A DNA stretch of 64,000 bases from Pseudomonas sp. RIT-562 (GTDB lineage Bacteria > Pseudomonadota > Gammaproteobacteria > Pseudomonadales > Pseudomonadaceae): NCBI RefSeq assembly GCF_026241895.1, contig NZ_JAPJIV010000021.1, positions 62,001 through 126,000 of the forward strand. The letters are read 5' to 3'. This document shows positions 44,996 to 53,299 of this stretch, in pieces (the stretch's first letter is position 1; every line of letters starts with the position of its first letter). The notes under the pieces are model-generated. The model was not told where the DNA came from and made no database searches. It worked only from the letters and a program-made list of their open reading frames with translations. The position numbers and the translations under genes are program-made.

Positions 44996-46105
44996 ATGAA
45001 ATCCACTCGCTACATGCAATGGGTGCTGGCCACGTTTTTCAGCGTCGGCCTGGTCTGCGCCAAGGCCGACGAGCCCGCCAAATCCAGCGTGCACGTCTAC
45101 AACTGGTATGACTACATTGCGCCGAACACGATGAAAGACTTCGAGAAAGAAGCGGGTATCAGCGCGGTATACGATGTGTTCGACAACAGTGACGTCATGC
45201 AAAGCAAACTGATGGCCGGGCGCAGCGGTTACGACGTGGTCGTTGCCAGCGCCGACCTGCTACCGAACCTGATCAAATCCGGTGTGCTGAAAAAACTGGA
45301 TCGCTCAAAGCTACCCAATTGGTCGCACCTCGACCCTGACATCCTCGCCAAGTTGCAAAGCAACGACCCCGCAAACAGCTACGCGGCCCCTTACCTGTGG
45401 GGCACCACTGGCATCGGCTATGACGCGGACAAGGTCAAATCGATACTCGGTCCCGATGCGCCAGTTAACTCCTGGGACCTGATTTTCAAGGAGGAAAACC
45501 TCGCCAAACTGAGCCAGTGCGGTGTCGCCATGCTGGACGCGCCCGGCGAGGTCATTCCCATCGCGTTGCACTACCTCGGTCTGCCCTACAACAGCCAGAA
45601 CCCGGAGGACTACAAAAAAGCCCAGGCGCTGCTGCTCAAGCTGCGCCCGCATATCGTCTACTTCGACTCTTCCAAATTCATCTCAGACCTGGCCAATGGC
45701 AACGTCTGCGTCGTGCTGGGCTGGGGCGGAGGGGTGGCCGATGCGCAGAAGGCGTCCGAACTGGCGGGTAACCAGCGCAACCTCGTGTACAGCATTCCCC
45801 GCGAAGGTGCGCCGGTGTGGGTAGAGAGCCTGGTGCAACTCAACGATGCCCCCAACCCGGAGCAAGGCTTGGCCTTCATCAACTACATGCTGCGCCCCGA
45901 AGTCATCGCCCAGGCATCCAACTACTTGAGCTATCCCAACGCCAACAAGGATGCGACTGCGCTCGTCGAGCAGAAGATCCGCGACAACCCCGGGGTGTAC
46001 CCGTCGAAGGAGGTGCTGGACACATTGTTTCCGCTGGAACCCCTGCCGCTGAAGATGGAGCGCGTACGCACCCGCACCTGGAACACCGTCAAGACCGGCA
46101 CTTGA
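44996..46105 (+). CDS. PotF-like polyamine ABC substrate-binding protein
   Basis: A 369-residue periplasmic binding protein with a signal peptide MKSTRYMQWVLATFFSVGLV ending CAKA|DEP. It starts the mature part with SSVHVYNWYDYIAP, the putrescine/spermidine-binding-protein signature, and has VFDNSDVMQSKLMAGRSGYD, YLWGTTGIGYDADKV and GWGGGVADAQ. The ATG at 44996 is eight bases from GGAG. No permease or ATPase genes of the Pot type lie next to it, so it must share an unlinked transporter or be a chemoreceptor/sensor partner. It sits between two amide-cleaving enzymes. Confidence 0.88.
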   Translation: MKSTRYMQWVLATFFSVGLVCAKADEPAKSSVHVYNWYDYIAPNTMKDFEKEAGISAVYDVFDNSDVMQSKLMAGRSGYDVVVASADLLPNLIKSGVLKKLDRSKLPNWSHLDPDILAKLQSNDPANSYAAPYLWGTTGIGYDADKVKSILGPDAPVNSWDLIFKEENLAKLSQCGVAMLDAPGEVIPIALHYLGLPYNSQNPEDYKKAQALLLKLRPHIVYFDSSKFISDLANGNVCVVLGWGGGVADAQKASELAGNQRNLVYSIPREGAPVWVESLVQLNDAPNPEQGLAFINYMLRPEVIAQASNYLSYPNANKDATALVEQKIRDNPGVYPSKEVLDTLFPLEPLPLKMERVRTRTWNTVKTGT

Positions 46106-46171
46106 TTGGCGCACTGGCTGTCACGCTGCCCACCAACGCCATTTTTATAAAGCCCATTCAAAGTGAAAATC

Positions 46172-47305
46172 ATGAACGACATGACGAAACTACGTGCCCG
46201 CGATCTCAACATCCAGTTCGGCCAACTGCAGCCCGGCCCGCTCAATGCCATCACCGATGTGCCAGGCGTACGGGTCGGCCACAGCAATGTGCGCGGAAAG
46301 TCCGCCAACGGCCGCGATATTCTCACCGGCGTCACCATTATTGAACCGCGAGCCGGCTCGACCAGCCAGCAGCCGTGCTTTGCCGGCGTCCACGTGCTCA
46401 ATGGCAATGGCGATGCCACGGGCTTGGAGTGGATTCGCGAAGCGGGGTTGTTGACCAGCCCGATCGCGTTCACCAACACCCATAGCCTCGGTGTGGTGCG
46501 CGATGCGTTGATTGTGCTGGACCGTGAGCAGCAACCCGATGACGGGCGGCTCTACTGGAACATGCCCGTCGTGCTGGAAACCTTCGACGGTTTGCTCAAC
46601 GACATCAACGGCTTTCATGTGAAGCCCGAGCATGTAGCCCAAGCCCTGCACTCGGCGGTCGGTGGGCCGGTCACCGAGGGCAATATTGGCGGCGGCAGCG
46701 GCATGATCTGTCATGAGTTCAAGGGTGGCATCGGTACGGCTTCGCGGCGGCTGAGCAGTGCCCAAGGCGGTTGGACCGTCGGCACTATCGTTCAAGCCAA
46801 CCACGGCATCCGCAACGAGTTGCGGGTCGATGGTTACCCGGTAGGACGGCACATGGAAAAGGCCGATTCACCGTTTTTAAAAGCCTCGCTGCCGCACCCG
46901 GGCATGGGTTCGATTGTGGTTTGCCTGGCCACCGACGCGCCGTTACTGCCGCACCAGTGCACACGCCTGGCTCAACGCGCCAGCCTCGGCCTGGCGCGCA
47001 CGGGCGGTGGCAACGAAGATCACAGCGGCGACATCTTCATCGCTTTCGCGACCGGCAACGACATGCCGCCCGCCGCATACGAGAGCAAGAAAGCGCCGAC
47101 CTGCGACAACCTGCGCATGGTCAACAACGATCACATCAGCGAACTGTTCCTGGCCGCTACCGAAGCGGTCGAGGAAGCGATCATCAATGCCTTGTTGGCT
47201 GGCGAGACGGCTGAAGGTAACGGGCATGCCGTGCCGGGGCTGGATAGCGAGACGTTGCTTAAAGCCTTGCGTCAGGCGGGTTGGCCGGGGGCGGTGAATG
47301 GTTAA
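46172..47305 (+). CDS. P1-family aminopeptidase/amidase (DmpA-like)
   Basis: A 377-residue precursor that should self-cleave into alpha and beta chains. By comparison with DmpA the cut falls between Gly246 and Ser247 in PGMGSIVVCLATDAPLLPHQ, making Ser247 the new N-terminal nucleophile. Other family landmarks are ITDVPGVRVGHSNV, GNIGGGSGMICHEFKGGIGT and GGNEDHSGDIFIAFATGND. DmpA and related BapA enzymes remove N-terminal D- or L-residues or cleave beta-peptides. Its place behind an amidase and a PotF-like protein suggests use of a peptide-like amine conjugate. The ATG at 46172 was preferred over GTG at 46163. Confidence 0.88.
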   Translation: MNDMTKLRARDLNIQFGQLQPGPLNAITDVPGVRVGHSNVRGKSANGRDILTGVTIIEPRAGSTSQQPCFAGVHVLNGNGDATGLEWIREAGLLTSPIAFTNTHSLGVVRDALIVLDREQQPDDGRLYWNMPVVLETFDGLLNDINGFHVKPEHVAQALHSAVGGPVTEGNIGGGSGMICHEFKGGIGTASRRLSSAQGGWTVGTIVQANHGIRNELRVDGYPVGRHMEKADSPFLKASLPHPGMGSIVVCLATDAPLLPHQCTRLAQRASLGLARTGGGNEDHSGDIFIAFATGNDMPPAAYESKKAPTCDNLRMVNNDHISELFLAATEAVEEAIINALLAGETAEGNGHAVPGLDSETLLKALRQAGWPGAVNG

Positions 47306-47625
47306 AGGGCAGTTATGGCCCCATGGCGAACATCTGTGAATGGCCGGTAGCAGCCCTTGAAGACGGGCTGCTTTCGACCCATAGCTACCTCTGGCAAAGT
47401 CGTAATTACCAAACGCAGCCCCAAGCGGGTTAGCCGCACGTCGGCGAGCTTCTAATTCCTCCTTTCGCAAAGCCTTCTCCTCGCCTTTCCATATTCGTTT
47501 TCCCATTCATACATTTGTACAGTCGAGCTATTCGCGGCGTGGAAATTGACGATTTTCACGCGTGTCGTGCGTGCATACCCTTCGGAATAGGCAGTGTCGA
47601 TTACTAAAACAAGAGGAGACGAGCA
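47306..47625. other. Gene-poor gap before the permease gene
   Basis: A 320-base stretch with no convincing gene. A minus-strand frame begins MGKRIWKGEEKALRKEELEA at about 47506 and reads GAAFGNYDFARGSYG and GLLPAIHR before running antisense into the peptidase gene; it may be a relic. The segment GGCCGGTAGCAGCCCTTGAA with GACGGGCTGCTTTCGACCCA resembles short dispersed sequences I recall from proteobacterial intergenic regions. The right half probably contains the permease promoter. Confidence 0.4.
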
Positions 47626-49023
47626 ATGCCTATTCAGTCAGAACACGATCCACGCTTGAAGCGTGCACTCAAGACGCGACACATCAGTATGCTGGCCCTT
47701 GGCGGGGTCATTGGCGCGGGCCTTTTTGTAGGATCCAGCGCCGTCATTGCTTCAACTGGCCCTGGTGCTTTCATCACCTATGCCATAACCGGTCTAATCG
47801 TCGCCCTGGTGATGCGCATGCTCGGTGAGATGGCTGCTGCGCATCCTTCAAAAGGCTCGTTCGTGGACTACGCCCGCATGGCCTTTGGTCGCCCGGCAGG
47901 CTACATGACGGGTTGGCTCTACTGGTATTTCTGGGTCATCGTGGTTGGCTTCGAAGCTGTTGTTGGCGGGCAGATCATCAATGGCTGGTTCCCGGACCTC
48001 CCGGTCTGGGTAATAGCCCTTGGGCTGATGGCAAGCATGACCCTGCTGAACCTGATGTCGGTGCACTCCTTCGGCGAAGCTGAGTACTGGTTCGCCGGCA
48101 TCAAGGTTGTGGCCATCGTGGTGTTCCTGGCAGTGGCTGGTATCTATGTCTTCAACCTCTGGCCGGGGTCGACGGCAAGCTTCAGTAACCTTACTCAACA
48201 TGGCGGCTTCCTGCCCCATGGCGTGACATCCTTGTTCACCGGTGTGGTCGTAGTCATCTTCTCCATGACTGGTGTGGAAGTCGCCACCCTGGCTGCGGCC
48301 GAGTCCGAAGATCCATCGCGCAACATCCGCAAGGCCGTTAATACCGTGATGGTCCGCATCCTGGTGTTCTTCGTACTGGCAACCTTCTTCATCGTGGTTG
48401 CACAGCCCTGGACCGACATCGTCCCAGGCAAGTCTCCGTTCGTGACCACCCTGGAGCACATTGGCATTCCGGGTGCCGGCGACATGCTTACCGTTGTGAT
48501 CCTGGTAGCCGTGCTTTCGGTACTGAATGCTGGGCTGTATACCTCGTCGCGTCTGCTGTACGTGCTTGCTTCCAATGATGAAGCACCACGCTGGATTGCC
48601 GCAGTAAGCAAAAGGGGCGTGCCGGTACGTGGTGTGCTTGCCTCGACCCTGGTGGGCTATGGCTGTGTGGTCATCGCGGCACTCTGGCCCGATACCGTAT
48701 TCCAGTTCCTTATCAATTCCTCCGGCACGGTGTTCCTGTTTGTTTACCTGGTGATCTGCCTTTCGCAGATCAAGCTTCGCCGCAAGTGGGTGGCCGAGGG
48801 GACGCTGAAGTTCGCCATGTGGGGGCACCCTTGGCTGCCGCTGCTGGTTACCGCTGCGATCCTCGCCGTGCTGGTCAGCATGGCCTTTGACCCATCGATG
48901 CAGATCAGCCTTTTGCAGTGCCTGCTCGCGATAGCTGCGATAGCTGCCTCATACGTACTGCTGCGCGTGTCTTCACGTCAAAGCAGCGCCACCGCCAAGG
49001 CCGGTTCGGCAAGCACTCTCTAG
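47626..49023 (+). CDS. APC-family amino acid/GABA permease
   Basis: A 465-residue transporter with twelve hydrophobic helices. The N-terminus has LKTRHISMLALGGVIGAGLF, the substrate-backbone site of the amino-acid permease family, and the later parts EAEYWFAGIKVVAIVVFLA and AAESEDPSRNIRKAVNTV match GabP/CycA-type symporters. It takes up an amino acid or omega-amino acid with protons. GAGGAGACG lies before the ATG at 47626. It sits inside the amide/polyamine cluster, 49 bases before the FAD oxidoreductase, and would bring in the product or substrate of that pathway. Confidence 0.9.
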   Translation: MPIQSEHDPRLKRALKTRHISMLALGGVIGAGLFVGSSAVIASTGPGAFITYAITGLIVALVMRMLGEMAAAHPSKGSFVDYARMAFGRPAGYMTGWLYWYFWVIVVGFEAVVGGQIINGWFPDLPVWVIALGLMASMTLLNLMSVHSFGEAEYWFAGIKVVAIVVFLAVAGIYVFNLWPGSTASFSNLTQHGGFLPHGVTSLFTGVVVVIFSMTGVEVATLAAAESEDPSRNIRKAVNTVMVRILVFFVLATFFIVVAQPWTDIVPGKSPFVTTLEHIGIPGAGDMLTVVILVAVLSVLNAGLYTSSRLLYVLASNDEAPRWIAAVSKRGVPVRGVLASTLVGYGCVVIAALWPDTVFQFLINSSGTVFLFVYLVICLSQIKLRRKWVAEGTLKFAMWGHPWLPLLVTAAILAVLVSMAFDPSMQISLLQCLLAIAAIAASYVLLRVSSRQSSATAKAGSASTL

Positions 49024-49072
49024 TGCACTAAGCCGTTTCAGATACGACCCATGTTCAGGGTAGGAAGCCAAA

Positions 49073-49945
49073 ATGTCAGCGAAATTTGATTTGACCCAAT
49101 TGCCCAACCAGCCGCTTTGGTTCGAGGCCAGCCAGCCTCGGGAACGCCTGGAAAAAACAGAGCAGGCCGATGTCGTCATTATCGGCGCGGGGTACACCGG
49201 TCTATGGACGGCTTACTATCTGCTCAAGAGTGATCCGTCCCTACGCGTGGTGCTGCTGGAAAAGCACCAGGTCGGTTTCGGGGCCTCTGGGCGAAATGGC
49301 GGGTGGGCTTCGGCGATCTTCCCTATTTCCCTCGACAGAGTGGCGCAAATGTACTCCCACCAGGCTGCCCTGAATCTTCAGGGCGCCATGAACGATACGG
49401 TCGATGAAATCGGTCGTGTTCTCAGCCTGGAGGGAGTCGAGGCGGACTACGCCAAGCAGGGCTTCCTGTCTCTGGCCCGAAGTGCACCTCAGCTTGAACG
49501 GGTACGGGCAACGGTGGAGGCTTCGACGCGCTTCGGTTTACCGGACCAGTGGCAAGCTTTGGATGGGCAGCAAGCCAGTGCCCGGCTCGGTGCCCAAGGT
49601 GCGTTGGGAGGGCTGTATACCGAGCATTGTGCGCTCATTCACCCTGGGAAACTGGTGCGTGGGTTGGCGAAGTTGGTTGAGAAAATGGGGGCGAAGATCT
49701 ACGAGCGCTCAGCCGTTACGGAGCATGCACCAGGCGTCGTCAAAACTGCGCACGGTTTGGTAAGGGCAGAGTTCACTGTACGTGCCACGGAGGCGTTCAC
49801 CTCGCAACAACCCGGTTACTCACGCTTCGTCATCCCGCTTTACTCGCTAGTGCTGGCCACGGAGCCGTTACCCCGTGACCTGCTTGCCAAGCTGAACCTT
49901 GACCATCGCCTGGCCTTCAATGACATGCGTCACCTGCGCGTCTAG
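49073..49945 (+). pseudogene. FAD-dependent oxidoreductase, 3' truncated
   Basis: The first 290 residues of a DAO/PuuB-type oxidoreductase. The FAD-binding motif is VVIIGAGYTGLWTAYYLL with VGFGASGRNGGW and the mid-domain HPGKLVRGLAKLVEKMGAKI. Complete relatives run to about 430-460 residues; here the frame stops right after FNDMRHLRV, where relatives continue with the second FAD-binding strand region. Following DNA belongs to an unrelated MFS gene in the opposite direction, so the 3' third was lost by deletion or rearrangement. It would have oxidised an amine or amino acid, in line with the cluster. Confidence 0.8.
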
Positions 49946-50144
49946 CCAATTGAACAATCGCCACCATCAGGCCGCCGCCGGCCTCTGCATGATCAGGCAA
50001 GGCATTTGCAATCCAGCTCCACCAGCCCACGGGTGCTGCCGTCGCGATAAGGCCCCAAAGTCCGAGCAATACCGCTACAGCGATAACCCAGGTGCCTGCA
50101 GGAATCAGGGCTGCTGCGATATTCGTGGAAGTAAATTTGTTCAA
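49946..50144 (-). pseudogene. Fragment of an MFS transporter
   Basis: On the minus strand this piece reads LIPAGTWVIAVAVLLGLWGL and APVGWWSWIANALPDHAEAG, then GGGLMVAIVQLA, a characteristic late helix and loop of DHA1-type sugar/drug exporters. The frame then passes into the antisense of the truncated oxidoreductase (RRAGDACH*), marking the junction at about 49945. The upstream side has no further MFS sequence. Only about 60 of the usual 390 residues remain. Confidence 0.7.
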
Positions 50145-50226
50145 AAAATGAAGTAGGACGCTGAGTCAAAATTTTAATTGCTCTTTTTGATGTATTGTTA
50201 GGCAACTAACTACCTAGGGAACGACC

Positions 50227-50592
50227 ATGTCCAAACTCGCAGAATTTCGCCAGCTCGAAAAACACCTCGCCGAACAACTCCAAGCGCTCGAAGCCCTCAA
50301 AGGCGACGCTGGCCTTAAGAAAGAAATCGAATTTGAAACCAAGCTGCGCGCTCTGCTTGCCGAGTACGGCTACAGTCTGCCGAACCTGATCAATCTGCTT
50401 GATCCGAAGTCTGGTCGTCGTGCACCAGTCGCTGAGACCCAAGCCAGTACTCGGAAGCCACGCCAGGTGAAGATCTACAAAAACCCCAACACCGGTGAAG
50501 TCGTCGAAACCAAAGGCGGCAACCACAAGACTCTTAAAGAGTGGAAAGCTGAGCACGGCTCCGCGACGGTTGAGTCCTGGCTGACCAAGTGA
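50227..50592 (+). CDS. mvaT: MvaT/H-NS-family xenogeneic silencer
   Basis: A 121-residue nucleoid protein. The N-terminal 60 residues form a coiled-coil oligomerisation region (LAEFRQLEKHLAEQLQALEA). The C-terminal DNA-binding domain contains KIYKNPNTGEVVETKGGNHK, LKEWKAEHG and ATVESWL, the MvaT signature that inserts into AT-rich minor grooves. MvaT silences horizontally acquired DNA and affects motility and biofilm genes. The ATG at 50227 lies in an AT-rich leader with GGGAAC upstream. It sits between degraded genes, so it may be an extra copy rather than the core one. Confidence 0.92.
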   Translation: MSKLAEFRQLEKHLAEQLQALEALKGDAGLKKEIEFETKLRALLAEYGYSLPNLINLLDPKSGRRAPVAETQASTRKPRQVKIYKNPNTGEVVETKGGNHKTLKEWKAEHGSATVESWLTK

Positions 50593-50662
50593 GTCAACAG
50601 GGCCCTCTGAGTGCCTATTTCATACGTACTTTAGGCATGGTGCGTTCCGCGTGTCTTCGACG

Positions 50663-50691
50663 AGGCGCAGCCATACTGCGCCTACCTTTTT
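50663..50691 (+). terminator. Rho-independent terminator of the mvaT-like gene
   Basis: AGGCGCAG, loop CCATA, CTGCGCCT, then ACCTTTTTG: an eight-bp GC-rich stem followed by a T run, 70 bases after the stop codon. Confidence 0.75.
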
Positions 50692-50708
50692 GCCAATCGC
50701 CGACTCGG

Positions 50709-51557
50709 CTAATACTGATAAAATCCTCTCCCAGTTTTTCTTCCTAGTAAACCACCCGCCACCATTTCTTTCAGTAAGGGAGCTGGACGGTATTTGCTGT
50801 CGTTAAACCCGTCGTGAAGCGACTCGGTGACGGCTAGCAGCGTATCGAGACCGATCAAGTCAGCTAGTGCGAGTGGCCCAATCGGCTGGTTGCATCCGAG
50901 TTGCATCCCCAAATCAATGTCTTTCGCGGTAGATAGCCCTTCCTGAAGAACCAGGATTGCCTCGTTGATCATTGGAACCAGAATTCGATTTACCACGAAG
51001 CCGGGACGATTTCCGGCGTTAATCGCGGTTTTACCAAGGCGATCCGACAGGGCAATCATTTGGGCGTGGGTGGCGTCGGAGGTATGCAGCCCCCGGATTA
51101 TTTCGATCAGTCCCATCATTGGTACAGGGTTGAAGAAATGCAGGCCAATGAATCGTTCCGGCCTATTCACGCTTGCGCCTAACTGGGTGATCGAAAGCGA
51201 TGATGTGCTTGTCGCGATGACGCAGGTCGGGCGCACGTAATGTGAAATCTGTTTGAGTATCCGCAGCTTTAAGTCCAGGTTCTCTGTGGCCGCCTCCACA
51301 ACGACATCTGCACCATTCAACAGCGAGTAATCAGTCGAGGTCTGCACTCGTGCTATTGCGTCTTCTGCCTGCGCGCTCGATAGCGTTTGCTTTGACACTT
51401 GGCGTTCAAGGTTCCGCTTGAGGGCCGAGAGCCCGCGCTCCAAAGCTTCGTCATTGATATCAAGCATGAGCACGCGATAACCCGCGACAGCAGATACTTG
51501 CGCGATTCCGTTGCCCATGGTGCCGGCACCGATGACGCCAACAGTTTGAGTGGTCAT
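50709..51557 (-). CDS. hbd: 3-hydroxybutyryl/3-hydroxyacyl-CoA dehydrogenase
   Basis: A 282-residue NAD-dependent dehydrogenase. The Rossmann motif is GVIGAGTMGNGIAQVSA. The catalytic Ser/His region reads ATSTSSLSITQLGAS and RFIGLHFFNPVPMMGLIEII, and the C-terminal helical part ends LGRKTGRGFYQY. It oxidises 3-hydroxyacyl-CoA to 3-oxoacyl-CoA in beta-oxidation or aromatic-degradation side paths. Its ATG overlaps the stop of the upstream CMD-family gene by four bases, so the two are translationally coupled. Confidence 0.9.
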   Translation of the reverse strand: MTTQTVGVIGAGTMGNGIAQVSAVAGYRVLMLDINDEALERGLSALKRNLERQVSKQTLSSAQAEDAIARVQTSTDYSLLNGADVVVEAATENLDLKLRILKQISHYVRPTCVIATSTSSLSITQLGASVNRPERFIGLHFFNPVPMMGLIEIIRGLHTSDATHAQMIALSDRLGKTAINAGNRPGFVVNRILVPMINEAILVLQEGLSTAKDIDLGMQLGCNQPIGPLALADLIGLDTLLAVTESLHDGFNDSKYRPAPLLKEMVAGGLLGRKTGRGFYQY

Positions 51558-51952
51558 TCAATTACACCTTCAGTAGAAATATGGCTGATAGCATCGATAA
51601 CAGCCTGGGCTGCTCGAAAAGCTTCTGCTGACGCAGGAACACCTGCATACACGGCACAGTGGAGGAGAACCTCACGGATCTCCTCCACGGTACAGCCATT
51701 GTTAATTGCCCCTCGTACATGCCCGGCGAGCTCTTGAGGCGCTTTGAGTGCAGTCAACGCTGCAAGCGTTATGAGGCTTCGGGTTTGAAGAGACAGACCA
51801 GGCCGAGTCCACACGCCACCCCATGCATGGTCGTTAATAAAGTCTTGGAGGGGTTGCCTGAAGGCGGACGCATCGTTCATAGCATTATCGACAAAATCAT
51901 CACCCATTACGGATTTTCGGATATCGATTCCGCTTAGCTTTTGATCAGTCAT
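51554..51952 (-). CDS. pcaC: 4-carboxymuconolactone decarboxylase-like protein
   Basis: A 132-residue CMD-fold protein. It has LSLQTRSLITLAALTALKAP and NNGCTVEEIREVLLHCAVYA, which match PcaC with the conserved Cys/His (LLHCAVYAG). PcaC removes CO2 from gamma-carboxymuconolactone in the protocatechuate branch of the beta-ketoadipate pathway. Here it is paired with a hydroxyacyl-CoA dehydrogenase rather than with other pca genes, so it may serve a related lactone or act as an AhpD-like protein. The start ATG is at 51950-51952. Confidence 0.82.
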   Translation of the reverse strand: MTDQKLSGIDIRKSVMGDDFVDNAMNDASAFRQPLQDFINDHAWGGVWTRPGLSLQTRSLITLAALTALKAPQELAGHVRGAINNGCTVEEIREVLLHCAVYAGVPASAEAFRAAQAVIDAISHISTEGVIE

Positions 51953-51984
51953 CTGGCTTCCTTGGTAAGGGGGGGAGGGATTGG

Positions 51985-52460
51985 TTAAAGGAATTTCACG
52001 GGGTAATTGATGATCACTCGGTTGTCATCCATGCTGAAATTGCTGAAATCTCGCCGTAGCGTCGAGTTGCGCCATTTGAGCGAAAGGTTCTTAAACGCAC
52101 CGCTTTGAATGACATAGGCGATCTCGGATTCACGTCCCCACTCCTTGCCGTTTTCCGTACTGCCGATGTGGACGTTGTCACCCGAGATGTACCGGTTCAT
52201 CAACGTCAAACCTGGAATGCCCCAGCCGACAAAGTCGTAGTCATGTCGCAGTTGCCAGGACTTTTCTCCGGCGTTGTCATAGCTAGTGATAAAGCTGTCG
52301 TTCGCCAGGGAGCCGCCACCTGCACCGTTGAGGCGCTAGCACCATCAGCAAATCCCTCGGCGAAGACCGTCATGGAGGCTGTGGAAAACAGCAACCCAAT
52401 AGCACCTAGTACAGCTACAGCAGAAAGTTTGGGCCGTGCAGAGCGGATAAGGATATTCAT
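51985..52460 (-). pseudogene. OprD-family porin with large internal deletion
   Basis: The 5' end (ATG at 52460) encodes a signal peptide and the mature start AEGFADGAS. The 3' end, in another frame, encodes the last barrel strands of an OprD porin: SLANDSFITSYDNAGEKSWQ, LRHDYDFVGWGIPGLTLMNR and YISGDNVHIGSTENGKEWGR. Complete OprD proteins have about 420 residues; only about 150 remain. The two parts meet at about 52335, removing the middle and shifting the frame. OprD porins import basic amino acids and small carboxylates, and this one is dead. Confidence 0.78.
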
Positions 52461-52619
52461 TGTTGTTATTCCTTTTTTCTGCGCGCAGGTATCCTCACAA
52501 CGGAAATGCTGCGTCGAATGATCGAGAGTGAAAGGGGTGCTATTAATCAGCGCTTTGAACGAGAAAGCAGTGCCGTCTTTAACGTGGCTCTACTAGGCGA
52601 TTCAAGTTCGTTAAGTGCC

Positions 52620-53001
52620 TTTGGCGTCAACGAGTAAGCGAGTCGTCGAGGGCGCTCGTTTTCTTTCGCCCGGCTTGGGAAATCGGATGCTGGCGACACG
52701 TGTGTTAGATCATGGATTTTTCATTCGCGAGCTGCTCCCTCAAGACATGAAGCTGGAACTGGATCAGTTGAGCCAACGAGATGCAATGCTTGCTGCCGGT
52801 TACCTGGCGAGAGTGGTTGGAATTGCTCATGCAAGGCAGATGGACAAGGCTACTCGGTCTTCTTGGATTGGCGACCTGCAAGCTTGCCGATCAAAGACAC
52901 TCGATGCACCTTCTTGGCTTTGGTCGAGCGTTGTTCAGTTGGTCGGAAGTCATGAGAAAGGTTACTTGGAGCATTGTCGTCGTTATGCGCTTGAACATTA
53001 A
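52620..53001 (+). pseudogene. C-terminal fragment of a DUF2252 protein
   Basis: The translation contains RVVEGARFLSPGLGNRMLAT, then FFIRELLPQDMKLELDQLSQ and VVGIAHARQMDKATR, and ends GYLEHCRRYALEH. This matches, from memory, the C-terminal third of DUF2252 proteins, which normally have 400 or more residues. No N-terminal part lies upstream, where the DNA is non-coding next to the porin remnant. The nearby start codon at 52615 is fortuitous. The 298 bases that follow to 53299 show nothing I recognise. Confidence 0.6.
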
Positions 53002-53299
53002 TTGAAGTGTCGGGCGCGGTAAGTCTTTGCAAAATCGCACGTGCCGCGTCAAATCGATGTGGCAGAAGCTGGCTAGGGGCTCGCCCTTAATAACAGACCT
53101 TCACAGCGCTGATCTTTCGACCTTTTGCGCCCGGGTAACAGTTCGCCGCTCGTTGCTCCCACTACGTCTACGCCGCTACCTATTTTTTCGAAGTCGTAAA
53201 CAAGGTCATTACTGTTCATCTCGCTTTCGTTCCTTGGTCGTCACTACAAATGTCGTGGGAATGGATCTCGAAATTTCTGTGAGAGATACCGCAAATTCC

